Below are positions 7,695-14,020 of a stretch of 19,403 nucleotides of DNA, in pieces. Under the pieces are notes generated by a model. The model had not been told where the DNA came from. It saw nothing but the letters and a program-made list of their open reading frames with translations, and did no database searches. The position numbers were made by a program, and so were the translations under genes. Location of the stretch: the NCBI GenBank assembly GCA_036395835.1, contig DASWCW010000162.1, forward strand, positions 1 to 19,403, in the 5' to 3' direction. This DNA is from AP-16 sp036395835. Its GTDB lineage: Bacteria > Pseudomonadota > Alphaproteobacteria > Rhizobiales > Xanthobacteraceae. Position 1 is the first letter of the stretch; each line of letters opens with the position of its first letter.

Positions 7695-8060
7695 TCACAC
7701 GGCCGCGCCGTCCGGCGCGGTGAAGACCGCGTCGACGACGTTGCCGGTGTTTCGCGTCGCGGCCGGCTCGAACAGCACGATGTGCGCCTCCTCGTCGGCC
7801 GCGGTGCGATGCTCGATGCCGCGCGGCACAAGCAGGCATTCGCCCGGACCGAGCTCGACCACGTGGTCGCGGAATTCGACCCGGAAGGCGCCTTTCCACA
7901 CCAGGAAAAACTCGTCCTCGTGCTCGTGATGATGCCAGGGAAACGTGCCCGCGACCTTGACGATCTTGATTTCCTGGCCGTTGAGCGCGGCCACCACCTT
8001 GGGGCGCCAATGCTCGGAGCAGCGCGAGAATTTTTCGTCGAGATGAAATTTTTCGGGCAT
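7695..8060 (-). CDS. Small single-domain cupin protein
   Basis: A 121-residue protein with both cupin motifs. Motif 1 is GTFPWHHHEHEDEFFLVWKG (38-57), giving His ligands plus Glu for a metal. Motif 2 is GPGECLLVPRGIEHRT (71-86), with Pro79, Gly81 and His84. Single cupins of this kind can be metal-dependent isomerases, small dioxygenases or ligand-binding proteins, and the sequence does not say which. The ATG at 8060 follows GGGGG at seven bases. The reading frame continues upstream through the livF region, but that part is a shadow of livF. It is 33 bases before the PaaK-like gene, so the two are very likely co-transcribed. A role in processing or sensing the imported acid is inference. Confidence 0.85.
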   Translation of the reverse strand: MPEKFHLDEKFSRCSEHWRPKVVAALNGQEIKIVKVAGTFPWHHHEHEDEFFLVWKGAFRVEFRDHVVELGPGECLLVPRGIEHRTAADEEAHIVLFEPAATRNTGNVVDAVFTAPDGAAV

Positions 8061-8206
8061 CGAATGCCCCCTGCCTAGTCGTTCCGGCCGAGCGCAAAGC
8101 GCGACGGCCCGAACCTGTGAACGCCGACCGAATCGGCACGGATTGTGGTTATTGATCGCCGGTTCCCTCGTTGCACTCGGCCTCCGGATGACCTCCCTCA
8201 TCATCC

Positions 8207-9052
8207 TCACGCCAGCCAGCGCTTGCGGCGTTTGTAATGCTTGCCTTCGCGGAACGATTTGCGCTTGCCCTCCGCGACCCCGAGATAGAATTCCTTGACG
8301 TCCTCGTTCTCGCGCAGCGCCGCCGCCTGTCCGTCGAGCACGATGCGGCCGTTCTCCAGAATGTAGCCGTAGCCCGCGTAGCGCAGCGCCATATTGGCGT
8401 TCTGCTCGGCCAACAGGAACGACACTTGTTCGTTCTCGTTGAGGCTTTTGACGATCCCGAAAATCTCCTCGACCACTTGCGGCGCCAGTCCCATCGAGGG
8501 CTCGTCGAGCAGAATCATCTTCGGGTTCGACATCAGCGCGCGCCCGATCGCGCACATTTGCTGCTCGCCCCCCGAAGTATAGCCGGCCATCGCCAGGCGG
8601 CGCTCCCTCAGGCGCGGGAAATAGCTGTAGACCTTGTCGAGGTCGCGCCGGATCGCGGCGCCGCCGTCGCGGCGCGTGAACGCGCCGGTGAGCAGGTTCT
8701 CCTCGATGGTGAGATGACCGAAGCAATGCCGGCCCTCCATCACCTGGATGCAGCCGCGCCGCACCAGCTTGTTGGGGGAGGCCGCGTGCACTTCCTGGCC
8801 GTCGAACACGATCGAGCCCTTGGTCACCTCGCCGCGCTCGGAATGCAGCAGGTTGGAGATGGCTTTCAGCGTCGTGGTCTTGCCGGCGCCGTTCGCACCG
8901 AGCAGCGTCACGATGCCGCCTCGCAGCACCTCGAGCGAGACGCCTTTGAGCACCAGGATCACGTGGTCGTAGACGACCTCGACGTTGTTGAGCGACAGAA
9001 TCGTCGCGGCGCTCGCGGCTGGCGCGGAATCGATCGATTCGATGGCGGTCAT
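8207..9052 (-). CDS. livF: Branched-chain-type ABC transporter ATPase LivF
   Basis: One of the two cytoplasmic ATPases of a HAAT (LivFGHMK) importer. The 281-residue protein has Walker A GANGAGKT (52-59), the C-loop TSGGEQQ (159-165), Walker B LLDEPSMGLAP (181-191) and the LAEQN switch segment that replaces the usual His in LivF. ILENGRIVLDG follows. The C-terminus ends in an unusual basic tail (KRKSFREGKHYKRRKRWLA), longer than E. coli LivF (about 237 residues). The ATG at 9052 is preceded by GGAGG. The longer reading to 9160 runs into a palindromic repeat and is rejected. It is separated from the binding-protein gene by 221 bases of repeats. Transport specificity cannot be read from the ATPase. 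Confidence 0.93.
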   Translation of the reverse strand: MTAIESIDSAPAASAATILSLNNVEVVYDHVILVLKGVSLEVLRGGIVTLLGANGAGKTTTLKAISNLLHSERGEVTKGSIVFDGQEVHAASPNKLVRRGCIQVMEGRHCFGHLTIEENLLTGAFTRRDGGAAIRRDLDKVYSYFPRLRERRLAMAGYTSGGEQQMCAIGRALMSNPKMILLDEPSMGLAPQVVEEIFGIVKSLNENEQVSFLLAEQNANMALRYAGYGYILENGRIVLDGQAAALRENEDVKEFYLGVAEGKRKSFREGKHYKRRKRWLA

Positions 9053-9068
9053 GGCTGGCTCGTCCTCC

Positions 9069-9268
9069 CCTCTCCCCGCAGTTGCGCGGAGAGGTCGATC
9101 GCGCGCCCAAGTCGGATGTTTCCGACTTGGCCCATCATAATTGGCCGAACTCGGGAACACCCGAGTTCGGCAGGCGCGGTCGGGTGAGGGGCAGGATGAT
9201 TGAGCCGGAGCCCCTCACCCGCTCGTGGCTTCGGCACTCGCGCCCTCTCCCCGCAGGCGGCGAGAGGG
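9069..9268. repeat. Repeat-filled spacer between binding protein and livF
   Basis: Several hairpins occupy the spacer: CCTCTCC/GGAGAGG (9069-9075, 9088-9094); CCAAGTCGG/CCGACTTGG (9107-9115, 9122-9130); CCGAACTCGGG/CCCGAGTTCGG (9145-9155, 9160-9170); GGGTGAGGGG/CCCCTCACCC (9182-9191, 9211-9220); and CCCTCTC/GAGAGGG (9243-9249, 9262-9268). The second and third together recur at 13838-13905. No gene is present. Confidence 0.85.
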
Positions 9269-9273
9269 TCGGC

Positions 9274-10605
9274 TTACGACGACTTGTCGCAGGCCTCGGT
9301 GCGCTTCGGCCAGGGCTGGTTCTTGGTGACGTAATCCTTGGCCGCCGCGTCGAGCAGCGGAATGACTTTGTCCTTCATGGGCGGGATCCAGTCCGAGATC
9401 TTGACCCATTTGGTGCCGTCCCATTGCTGCACGTAGGCGGCGTGATGGCCGTTGTGGTCGTCGCAGGTGACGTCGATCGGCGGGCCGAAGCCGTCGAGGC
9501 CGATCGCCTTCCAGCGCGCCGCGGTGATCTGCAGCGTCTCGAGGCCGCGCCGCATATCCTCGCTGGTGACGACCTTCTTGCCGGTCAGCTTCTGGGCGTT
9601 GCGGATCGCCTCGGCGACGATCACCGAGTTCATGACGCCACGGTTGTAGAAATTCTCGCCGACCTTGTCCTTGGGCGTCTGGCTCTTGCCCTTGTCGACC
9701 ACGTGTTTGAGGATGTCCTGGATCGCCGGGAAGTCGGCGCCGACGCTGTTGATGTTCGCCGCCAGGTAGCCTTTGGCGCCCTGGCCCGCGGGCCTGGCGT
9801 CATCCTCGCTCGCCGACCACCAGATGCCGATGAAGTGATCCATCGGGTAACCGGCCTTGGCGGCCTCCTGCACCGCGGTCGGGTTCATGGCCCCCCAGCC
9901 CCACATGATCATCCAATTGGGCCGGTCGCGGCGCACGCCCAGCCACAGGCCGGACTGATTCTGCATGTCGGCCGGCGGCACGGGATACTCCTTGGCCGTG
10001 AAGCCGTAGTCCTTGGCGAACTGTGCCAGCAACGGCAGCGGTTCCCGCCCATAGCCGCCATCGAAGAAGATGAAGCCGATGGTCTTGCCCTTGAGCTTGT
10101 CGAGGCCGCCTTCCTTGCCGGCGATGTAGTTGAAGATGATGGAGAGGCCGTCCCAATAGGTGGCCGGCGGATTGAAGATCCACGGGAACTCCTGGCCGAC
10201 GGCAGAAGCCGACAACCCATAGGCCATGGACAGGACCGGGATGTGATCGGCCGACGCCTTCGGGATCATCGCCAGCGTGATGCCGGTAGAATACGGGTTG
10301 AAGACCAGCGGCTTCTTGCCCTTGAGCGCCTCGTAGCACTCGATCCCCTTCTCGTTCTTGTAGCCGGTCTCGCATTCCTCGATGGCGATCTTGACCCCGC
10401 CGATGCCGCCGTCGCGCTCGTTCAGCATGGCCAGATAGTCGTGCATGCCGTTGGCGATCGGAATGCCGGAATTGGCGAAGGGTCCGGTGCGGTAGGTCAA
10501 CAGCGGTACGAACATGCTGTCCTGGGCCACGGCCTCCGAAGCCGGACCGGCAGCGCCGACCAGGCTTGCAACCGCCGCACCGAGAACAAGGTGTTTCAGG
10601 CGCAT
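9274..10605 (-). CDS. ABC transporter substrate-binding protein (HAAT/LivK type)
   Basis: A 443-residue periplasmic binding protein of the branched-chain/amide family (Peripla_BP_6 type). Residues 1-27 form a signal peptide (MRLKHL, hydrophobic core, cleavage at AVA-QD). The mature part begins FVPLLTYRTGPFANSGIPIANG, as in family members whose ligand loop follows a YRTGP(Y/F) segment. GVKIAIEECETGY and a C-terminal VTCDDHNGHHAAYVQQWDG follow. Cysteine pairs (EECETGYKNEKGIEC) may form a disulfide. It is longer than amino-acid-binding LivK (about 370), and this subgroup is often tied to aromatic or other carboxylic acids. The ATG at 10605 has AGGGAGAAA upstream. The frame extends to 11049 but through livM, so that part is excluded. 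The neighbours (livM, livH, livG, livF, two CoA ligases) suggest an acid ligand. Confidence 0.92.
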   Translation of the reverse strand: MRLKHLVLGAAVASLVGAAGPASEAVAQDSMFVPLLTYRTGPFANSGIPIANGMHDYLAMLNERDGGIGGVKIAIEECETGYKNEKGIECYEALKGKKPLVFNPYSTGITLAMIPKASADHIPVLSMAYGLSASAVGQEFPWIFNPPATYWDGLSIIFNYIAGKEGGLDKLKGKTIGFIFFDGGYGREPLPLLAQFAKDYGFTAKEYPVPPADMQNQSGLWLGVRRDRPNWMIMWGWGAMNPTAVQEAAKAGYPMDHFIGIWWSASEDDARPAGQGAKGYLAANINSVGADFPAIQDILKHVVDKGKSQTPKDKVGENFYNRGVMNSVIVAEAIRNAQKLTGKKVVTSEDMRRGLETLQITAARWKAIGLDGFGPPIDVTCDDHNGHHAAYVQQWDGTKWVKISDWIPPMKDKVIPLLDAAAKDYVTKNQPWPKRTEACDKSS

Positions 10606-10659
10606 CGCATTTTCTCCCTTGCATGGCCGACGCTTGATGCGCCGGCTCTTAACATTTCG

Positions 10660-10712
10660 CCCCCTCCAGCAACGGGAGGGGGAACCCCGCCCGGGCGTCG
10701 GACCCGGCGGGG
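10660..10712. repeat. Two GC-rich hairpins before the binding-protein gene
   Basis: CCCCCTCC (10660-10667) pairs with GGAGGGGG (10675-10682), and CCCCGCC (10685-10691) with GGCGGGG (10706-10712). They lie in the 128-base gap after livM and about 55 bases upstream of the binding-protein ATG on the minus strand. Such stems can protect the downstream message and allow more binding protein than permease. Confidence 0.7.
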
Positions 10713-10733
10713 AAGTGGCGAGAGTGTGCACCG

Positions 10734-11810
10734 TCAGTACGGGAAAGGCCACACCCTCAGTTTCTGCTTGGCGATTTGCCACAGCCGGGCAAGTCCATTG
10801 GGCTCGACGATCAGGAAGAAGATGATCAGCGCCCCCAGGATCATGAAGGTGACGTGCTCGACCGTGTCGGTGCGGATCGGCAGGTCGAAAAAGCCCGGCG
10901 CCGCCCGCAGCACGATGGGCAAGCCCCAGATCAGAGCGGCGCCGAGGAACGCTCCGAGCAGGCTGCCCAGCCCGCCGATGATCACCATGAACAGAATGAG
11001 GAACGACTGGTTGATGTTGAAGCTCTCCGACTCGGCGTTGCCGAGCCACAGGAAGACCATCATCGCTCCGGCGACCCCGCAGTAGAACGAGGATACCGCG
11101 AAGGCGAGCAGCTTGGTCCGGTAGAGCCGGATCCCGATCAGCTCGGCGGCGATGTCCATGTCGCGGACCGCCATCCAGGTCCTGCCGATGCGCCCGCGGA
11201 TCAGGTTCGACGCCGCCAGGGTCATCAGCGTCACGATGGCGAGAACGATCAGGTATCGGGTGACGGGTGTCGCATTCGGCCCGGTGACCGCAACGCCGAA
11301 AACCACCTTGGTCGGCACCTCGATCGAAGCCGAGACGTTATAATTGTAGAGCCATTGCACGCGAATGAAGCACCACGACAGGAAGAATTGCGCCGCCAGG
11401 GTGGCGACCGCGAGATAAAACCCTTTGATCCGCAGCGAAGGCAGGCCGAACACCGTGCCGACCGCGGCGGCGAAGAATCCCGAGCAGAGGATCAGCACGA
11501 TGATGTTGGCGCCCGGGAAATAGGTCGCGAGCTTGTAGCAGGCGAACGCGCCGACGCCCATGAAGCCGCCGGTCCCCAGCGACAGCAGGCCGGTATAGCC
11601 GACCAGCAGATTGAGCCCGATCGCCGCGAGCGAGAGCACCAGCACGGGCGTGAGGATCGAATCGATGACGAAGTTCGAAGCGACCGCCGGCACCAGGATG
11701 AAGGCCGCGGCGAGGATCAGCAGAATTCCGACGCGATCCTGCAGGACCGGGAACAGCGCCTGATCCGCCGCGTAGCTCGTCTTGTATTGGCCGGCCTCGC
11801 GATAGAGCAC
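10734..11810 (-). CDS. livM: Branched-chain-type ABC permease LivM
   Basis: An inner-membrane permease of 358 residues with about eight to ten hydrophobic helices. LivM signatures are GLNLLVGYTGLLSLGTGGFMGVGAF, given here in part as LLVGYTGLLSLG, then PSLRIKGFYLAVATLAAQF, GRTWMAVRDMDIAAELIGI (the cytoplasmic coupling loop), and IIGGLGSLLGAFLGAALIW. The frame opens with a TTG at 11822 that overlaps the livH stop. I prefer the GTG at 11810, which has an AGG seven bases upstream and yields VLYREAGQYKTSYAAD, the beginning I expect for rhizobial homologues. This leaves 8 bases after livH. It pairs with LivH to form the membrane channel. Function is sure, the start is likely, and the substrate is unknown. 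Confidence 0.93.
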   Translation of the reverse strand: MLYREAGQYKTSYAADQALFPVLQDRVGILLILAAAFILVPAVASNFVIDSILTPVLVLSLAAIGLNLLVGYTGLLSLGTGGFMGVGAFACYKLATYFPGANIIVLILCSGFFAAAVGTVFGLPSLRIKGFYLAVATLAAQFFLSWCFIRVQWLYNYNVSASIEVPTKVVFGVAVTGPNATPVTRYLIVLAIVTLMTLAASNLIRGRIGRTWMAVRDMDIAAELIGIRLYRTKLLAFAVSSFYCGVAGAMMVFLWLGNAESESFNINQSFLILFMVIIGGLGSLLGAFLGAALIWGLPIVLRAAPGFFDLPIRTDTVEHVTFMILGALIIFFLIVEPNGLARLWQIAKQKLRVWPFPY

Positions 11811-11818
11811 GATGCGCC

Positions 11819-12802
11819 TCAAATACGCTCGATGATCGTCTCGCCGAACAGGCCTTGCGGCCGGAACAGCAGAAAGACCAGCGCGATGACATAGGCGAGC
11901 CAGCTTTCGATGCCGCTGCCCAGCAGCGGGCCCCAGTAGAACTCGCCGATCTTTTCACCGACCCCGATGATGATCCCGCCGACGATGGCCCCGGGAATCG
12001 AGGTGAAGCCGCCGAGGATGAGCACCGGCAGCGCTTTGAGCGCGATGATCTCCAGCGCGAACGACACGCTCGAACGGGCTCCCCACATGATCCCGGTCGC
12101 GAGCGCGACGATCCCGGCCGCGAACCACACCACCACCCAGATCTGCTCGAGCGAGATGCCGACCGAGAGCGCCGCCTTGTGGCTGTCGGCGACGGCGCGC
12201 AGCGCGCGGCCGATCCGGGTTTTCTGGAAGATCACGCCGAGCGTCGCGACCATGACGAGCGCGATGACCGCGGCGGCGATATCGAGCCGCTGCAGCGACA
12301 CGAAGCCGCCGAGCATGTTGATCTGGATCGCCCCGCTGGGCAGATGCAGGTCCTCGGTGATCATCACTTTGGGATCGCCGCCGAACACCAGCTCGCCGAA
12401 CCCGATCAGGAAATAGGTGAGCCCGAACGTCGCCATGAACAGAATGATCTCGGATTGATTGACGAGCGGCCGCAGCACGAGCCGTTCGATCGCAAACGCC
12501 AAACCGAACATCACCACGACGGTGGCGGCGAGAGCCGCATAGGCGGCAAGGTCGGCCGGTCGAATGCCCCACCCGCGCAGGATGTCGTAGAGGCCGATGA
12601 GCGTGAGCGCCGCGAACACCACCATGATGCCCTGCGCGAAATTGAAGACGCCCGAGGCCTTGAAGATCAGCACGAAGCCCAGCGCGATCAGCGCGTAGAG
12701 CACGCCGCCGACGAGGCCCTCCCACAGCGTCTGCACCAACAGGTCCGGCGCCGTGACCATCTGCACGAACGGCTCGACGAAGATGCTGTAGAGAACATCC
12801 AT
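11819..12802 (-). CDS. livH: Branched-chain-type ABC permease LivH
   Basis: An inner-membrane permease of 327 residues, partner of LivM. It shows the LivH hallmarks GLVGGVLYALIALGFVLIFK, FNFAQGIMVVFAAL, the coupling segment GRALRAVADSHKAALSVGIS, and LGGFTSIPGAIVGGIIIGV. It ends in RPQGLFGETIIERI, the typical C-terminus of LivH in rhizobia. It is a little longer than E. coli LivH (308) because of an N-terminal extension (MDVLYSIFVEPFVQMVTAP) seen in similar rhizobial proteins. The ATG at 12802 has only a weak ribosome-binding site (CGGG). It is followed closely by livM and preceded by a 185-base spacer carrying a long inverted repeat. Confidence 0.94.
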   Translation of the reverse strand: MDVLYSIFVEPFVQMVTAPDLLVQTLWEGLVGGVLYALIALGFVLIFKASGVFNFAQGIMVVFAALTLIGLYDILRGWGIRPADLAAYAALAATVVVMFGLAFAIERLVLRPLVNQSEIILFMATFGLTYFLIGFGELVFGGDPKVMITEDLHLPSGAIQINMLGGFVSLQRLDIAAAVIALVMVATLGVIFQKTRIGRALRAVADSHKAALSVGISLEQIWVVVWFAAGIVALATGIMWGARSSVSFALEIIALKALPVLILGGFTSIPGAIVGGIIIGVGEKIGEFYWGPLLGSGIESWLAYVIALVFLLFRPQGLFGETIIERI

Positions 12803-12824
12803 CCCGACGGCTCACTCGGCGCCC

Positions 12825-12952
12825 CACCTCCCCCTGGAGGGGAGAGGTCGGCGAGCGGCCTTGGGCGCGAGCCGGGTGGGGGTGAACCGCGTCACCCCAC
12901 CCCGGCTCGACGCTGCCGCGTCTCGCCGACCCTCCCCCTCCAGGGGAGGGTG
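12825..12952. repeat. Long nested inverted repeat between livG and livH
   Basis: The outer arms at 12825-12855 and 12922-12952 are nearly complementary over about 30 bases, both containing CTCCCC...GGAGGGG and the GGTCGGCGAG/CTCGCCGACC pair. The inner arms at 12870-12885 and 12892-12907 (AGCCGGGTGGGGGTGA against TCACCCCACCCCGGCT) are nearly perfect with a 6-base loop. In RNA it would fold into one long branched stem. No open frame of note lies in it. Confidence 0.85.
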
Positions 12953-12987
12953 AAGCGCGTTTGCCGCTCGCTCGCGCGACCCCATCA

Positions 12988-13800
12988 TCACACGCTCACC
13001 CCGTGGGGCTCGCCCAGGTAGGCGCGGATCACGTTCTTGTCGCGCTTGACCTCGTCGGGGACCGCGTCGGCGATCTTGCGGCCGTAATCGAGCACGACCA
13101 CCCGATCGGACAGATCCATCACCACGCCCATGTCGTGCTCGATCAGCGCGATCGTGGTGCCGTAGTGGTTGTTCACGTCGAGAACGAAGCGGGACATGTC
13201 CTCCTTCTCCTCGAGGTTCATGCCCGCCATCGGCTCGTCGAGCAGCAGGAGGTCCGGCTCCATGGCGAGCGCGCGCCCGAGCTCGACCCGTTTCTGCAAC
13301 CCGTACGGCAACCGGCCGACCGGAATTTTGCGAATCGCGGCGATCTCCAGAAAGTCGATGATCTCCTCGACGCGCTTGCGGTGCTCGACCTCTTCGGCAA
13401 GCGCCGGGCCGTAGCGCCACAGCTGCCAAAAAAAGCCGCGGCGCATTTTCAGCGAGCGGCCCGCCATGATGTTGTCGAGCGCGGTCATGCCCTTGAACAG
13501 CGCGACGTTCTGGAACGTGCGCGCGATGCCGCCCGACGCCGCCTCATAGGGCCGCATCTTCCTGCGCGCCTCGCCGCGGAAAATGATCTGCCCGTCCTGG
13601 GGCTGATAGAAGCCGTTGATGACGTTGAGCATCGAGGTCTTGCCGGCCCCGTTCGGACCGATGATGGCGCGGATCTCGCCCTTGCGGATGTCGAAGGAGA
13701 CTTCGACCAGCGCCCGCACGCCCCCGAACGACAGCGACACCCGGTCGACCGCGAGCAGCACCTCGCCGGCCGCGACGTCGCGCCCCGCGGGCGCTCTCAT
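12988..13800 (-). CDS. livG: Branched-chain-type ABC transporter ATPase LivG
   Basis: The second importer ATPase, 270 residues. It has Walker A GPNGAGKT (48-55), the Q-loop RTFQNVALF with Gln97, Walker B LLLLDEPMAGMN (184-195), and the H-loop LIEHDMGVVMDL with His222. The signature motif is atypical, LPYGLQKRVELGRAL (164-178), where LivG usually has a YGxQR form with a second Gln. Other catalytic residues are present, so it is probably active. The C-terminus KNVIRAYLGE is typical of LivG. The ATG at 13800 is well placed behind GGGAGGG. The gene lies after the acyl-CoA synthetase, with a 220-base repeat-rich spacer, and before livH. Confidence 0.94.
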   Translation of the reverse strand: MRAPAGRDVAAGEVLLAVDRVSLSFGGVRALVEVSFDIRKGEIRAIIGPNGAGKTSMLNVINGFYQPQDGQIIFRGEARRKMRPYEAASGGIARTFQNVALFKGMTALDNIMAGRSLKMRRGFFWQLWRYGPALAEEVEHRKRVEEIIDFLEIAAIRKIPVGRLPYGLQKRVELGRALAMEPDLLLLDEPMAGMNLEEKEDMSRFVLDVNNHYGTTIALIEHDMGVVMDLSDRVVVLDYGRKIADAVPDEVKRDKNVIRAYLGEPHGVSV

Positions 13801-13837
13801 GGCTTATCCCTCCCCTGAAAGGGCAGGGTCGCGCAGT

Positions 13838-13905
13838 CCACGTCGGATGTTTCCGACTTGGACCAATTCTTATAACCGGCCGAACTCGGGAACACCCGAG
13901 TTCGG
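13838..13905. repeat. Double-hairpin element, second copy
   Basis: CCACGTCGG (13838-13846) faces CCGACTTGG (13853-13861) across the loop ATGTTT. After 18 bases come the perfect arms CCGAACTCGGG (13880-13890) and CCCGAGTTCGG (13895-13905) around AACA. Arms, loops and order match 9107-9170; the linker between the hairpins differs in length (14 versus 18 bases). Confidence 0.9.
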
Positions 13906-13964
13906 CGAGCGCGCGGGGTGGGGTTATTATTCGCGCCCGGAAACCGATGTTTGCGCCCCCACCC

Positions 13965-14003
13965 GGTCGGCTTCGCCGACCGACCTCCCCCTTTCGGGGG
14001 AGG
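13965..14003. repeat. Two adjacent hairpins after the acyl-CoA synthetase gene
   Basis: GGTCGGC/GCCGACC (13965-13971, 13975-13981; loop TTC) and CCTCCCCC/GGGGGAGG (13984-13991, 13996-14003; loop TTTC) stand just after the stop of the synthetase gene on the minus strand. They could end or stabilise a transcript. No T-run follows on the minus strand. Confidence 0.75.
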
Positions 14004-14020
14004 TATAACAACGCCGAGCT

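Noticed and set aside
9053..9160. N-terminal extension of livF
   Set aside because: The extra codons lie in the repeat element. ATG 9052 has GGAGG upstream and fits the family start.
10606..11049. N-terminal extension of the binding-protein frame into livM
   Set aside because: The signal peptide and AGGGAGAAA ribosome-binding site fix the start at 10605. The extension is livM read in another frame.
9082..11085. Long plus-strand open frame of 667 codons opposite livK and livM
   Set aside because: It is antisense to genes with clear family motifs, is Arg/Ala/Asp/His-rich, shows no domain, and crosses palindromic spacers. It is a shadow of G+C-rich codon use.
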